Source: Candidatus Poribacteria bacterium (lineage in GTDB: Bacteria > Poribacteria > WGA-4E > UBA9662). From it: a stretch of DNA of 6,303 bases. This document shows positions 5,758-6,303 of this stretch, piece by piece; positions within the stretch are counted from its first letter, which is position 1; every line of letters starts with the position of its first letter. Under the pieces are notes generated by a model that worked only from the letters and a program-made list of their open reading frames with translations, had not been told where the DNA came from and did no database searches. A program made the translations under genes and the position numbers. The stretch is taken from NCBI GenBank assembly GCA_002699335.1, contig PACG01000041.1, positions 1,063 through 7,365 on the forward strand, in the 5' to 3' direction.

Positions 5758-6303
5758 TCACGCATATGTAGGCGGCTTCTCAAGAAGGTATGCAAAAAAG
5801 ATTCCCAATTCGTAAAGCGCGCTTAAGGGCAATGCCATCAATAACATGGAACCGGGATCAGAAGGAGTTAAAAAAGCGGATAAAACAAAAATCCCGACCA
5901 TCGCAAAACTCCGCTTTTCTCGAAAGCCGCTGGTATCAATAGCGCCGATCCAAGTAAGAAAAGCCATTACAATTGGCAATTCGAATGCGACGCCAAAACC
6001 GAGCAAAATCTGCAAAATGAAGTTGAAATACTGTTCGATATCCCAGTTGTTAACCATACTTGGGTACAACCGGGCCGAGAAATCAAATACAACTGGTACC
6101 ACCACAAAAAAGGCAAACAGGGCCCCCACCAGGAAAAAGAACAGGATGATAAAAAAGAGTGGAAGTGCAATCCGTTTCTCTCGCACTGTCAGGGCCGGCA
6201 TGATAAAGGCCCAGATCTGGTAAAGAACAATGGGGGAGGCTATCAACGCCCCAAACGTCATGCTGACTTTAAGGTAGGTTGTGATGCCGCTCAAGGGGCT
6301 TAG
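5758..6303 (-). CDS. tatC: Twin-arginine translocase subunit TatC, C-terminal part (5' end outside window)
   Basis: 181 residues are visible, and the frame is still open at the window edge. E. coli TatC is about 258 residues, so the first transmembrane helix and the N-terminus are missing here. The visible part begins in the conserved periplasmic stretch (SPLSGITTYLK) and contains helix 2 (about 13-36, with SPIVLYQIWAFIMPAL), the EKR-containing cytoplasmic loop (39-45), helix 3 (47-70), helix 4 (about 92-113) with FGVAFELP, whose Glu108 matches E. coli E170, then LTWIGAIDTSGFREKR, helix 5 (about 131-145), LTPSDP and helix 6 (about 149-171). TatC is the polytopic inner-membrane receptor for twin-arginine signal peptides of folded proteins and works with TatA/B, which are not in the window. 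It is followed after 33 bases by the zinc-ribbon gene. A TTG at 6292-6294 could be mistaken for the start, but homology continues upstream of it. Confidence 0.95.
   Translation of the reverse strand, partial: LSPLSGITTYLKVSMTFGALIASPIVLYQIWAFIMPALTVREKRIALPLFFIILFFFLVGALFAFFVVVPVVFDFSARLYPSMVNNWDIEQYFNFILQILLGFGVAFELPIVMAFLTWIGAIDTSGFREKRSFAMVGIFVLSAFLTPSDPGSMLLMALPLSALYELGIFFAYLLEKPPTYA

Noticed and set aside
5846..6223. 125-codon plus-strand open frame opposite tatC
   Set aside because: It lies wholly inside well-supported tatC on the other strand; its Lys/Thr/Ile-rich composition with no domain is what an antisense shadow of a hydrophobic gene looks like.
6292..6294. TTG as the start codon of tatC
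   Set aside because: The frame continues to the window edge and the residues just upstream fit the conserved TatC periplasmic segment; starting here would delete the first helix.

Overview
This 6.3 kb window is a dense chromosomal stretch from a Gram-negative bacterium. The evidence for an outer membrane is a Sec-exported protein with a predicted C-terminal outer-membrane beta-barrel, a probable lipoprotein, a periplasmic-type cell-wall amidase and TatC. Base composition looks moderately AT-rich (mid-40s % GC by eye). The combination of an exported TPR protein with a PEGA plus barrel protein would fit an uncultured FCB-type or related lineage, but nothing here fixes the taxonomy. I see no mobile element, CRISPR array, tRNA or rRNA, and no non-coding stretch over 300 bases.

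Left half, plus strand (1-3367): the last 55 codons of an unidentified gene, then three genes that look like one envelope operon. They are an exported TPR-repeat protein with a TTG start, a secreted protein built from an N-terminal alpha/beta domain, a PEGA domain and a predicted beta-barrel, and a probable lipoprotein whose ATG overlaps the barrel gene's stop as ATGA. All three carry export signals, so they probably act together in the periplasm or at the outer membrane. The function of the set is unknown, and it is the least familiar part of the window.

Right half, minus strand (6303-3377): tatC (its 5' end lies beyond the window edge), a coiled-coil/zinc-ribbon protein of the CT398/HP0958 type (COG1579), an N-acetylmuramoyl-L-alanine amidase (Amidase_3) and a PgeF/YfiH family protein. 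Gaps are 33, 58 and about 67 bases, so co-transcription is likely. The last two genes both concern peptidoglycan. The amidase has an ordinary Sec signal rather than a twin-arginine one, although it sits near tatC.

The two operons converge with only 9 bases between stop codons and no recognisable terminator. Small perfect hairpins lie at the stop codons of the zinc-ribbon and amidase genes. The palindrome AGATCT is clearly over-represented across the window (11 copies by hand count).
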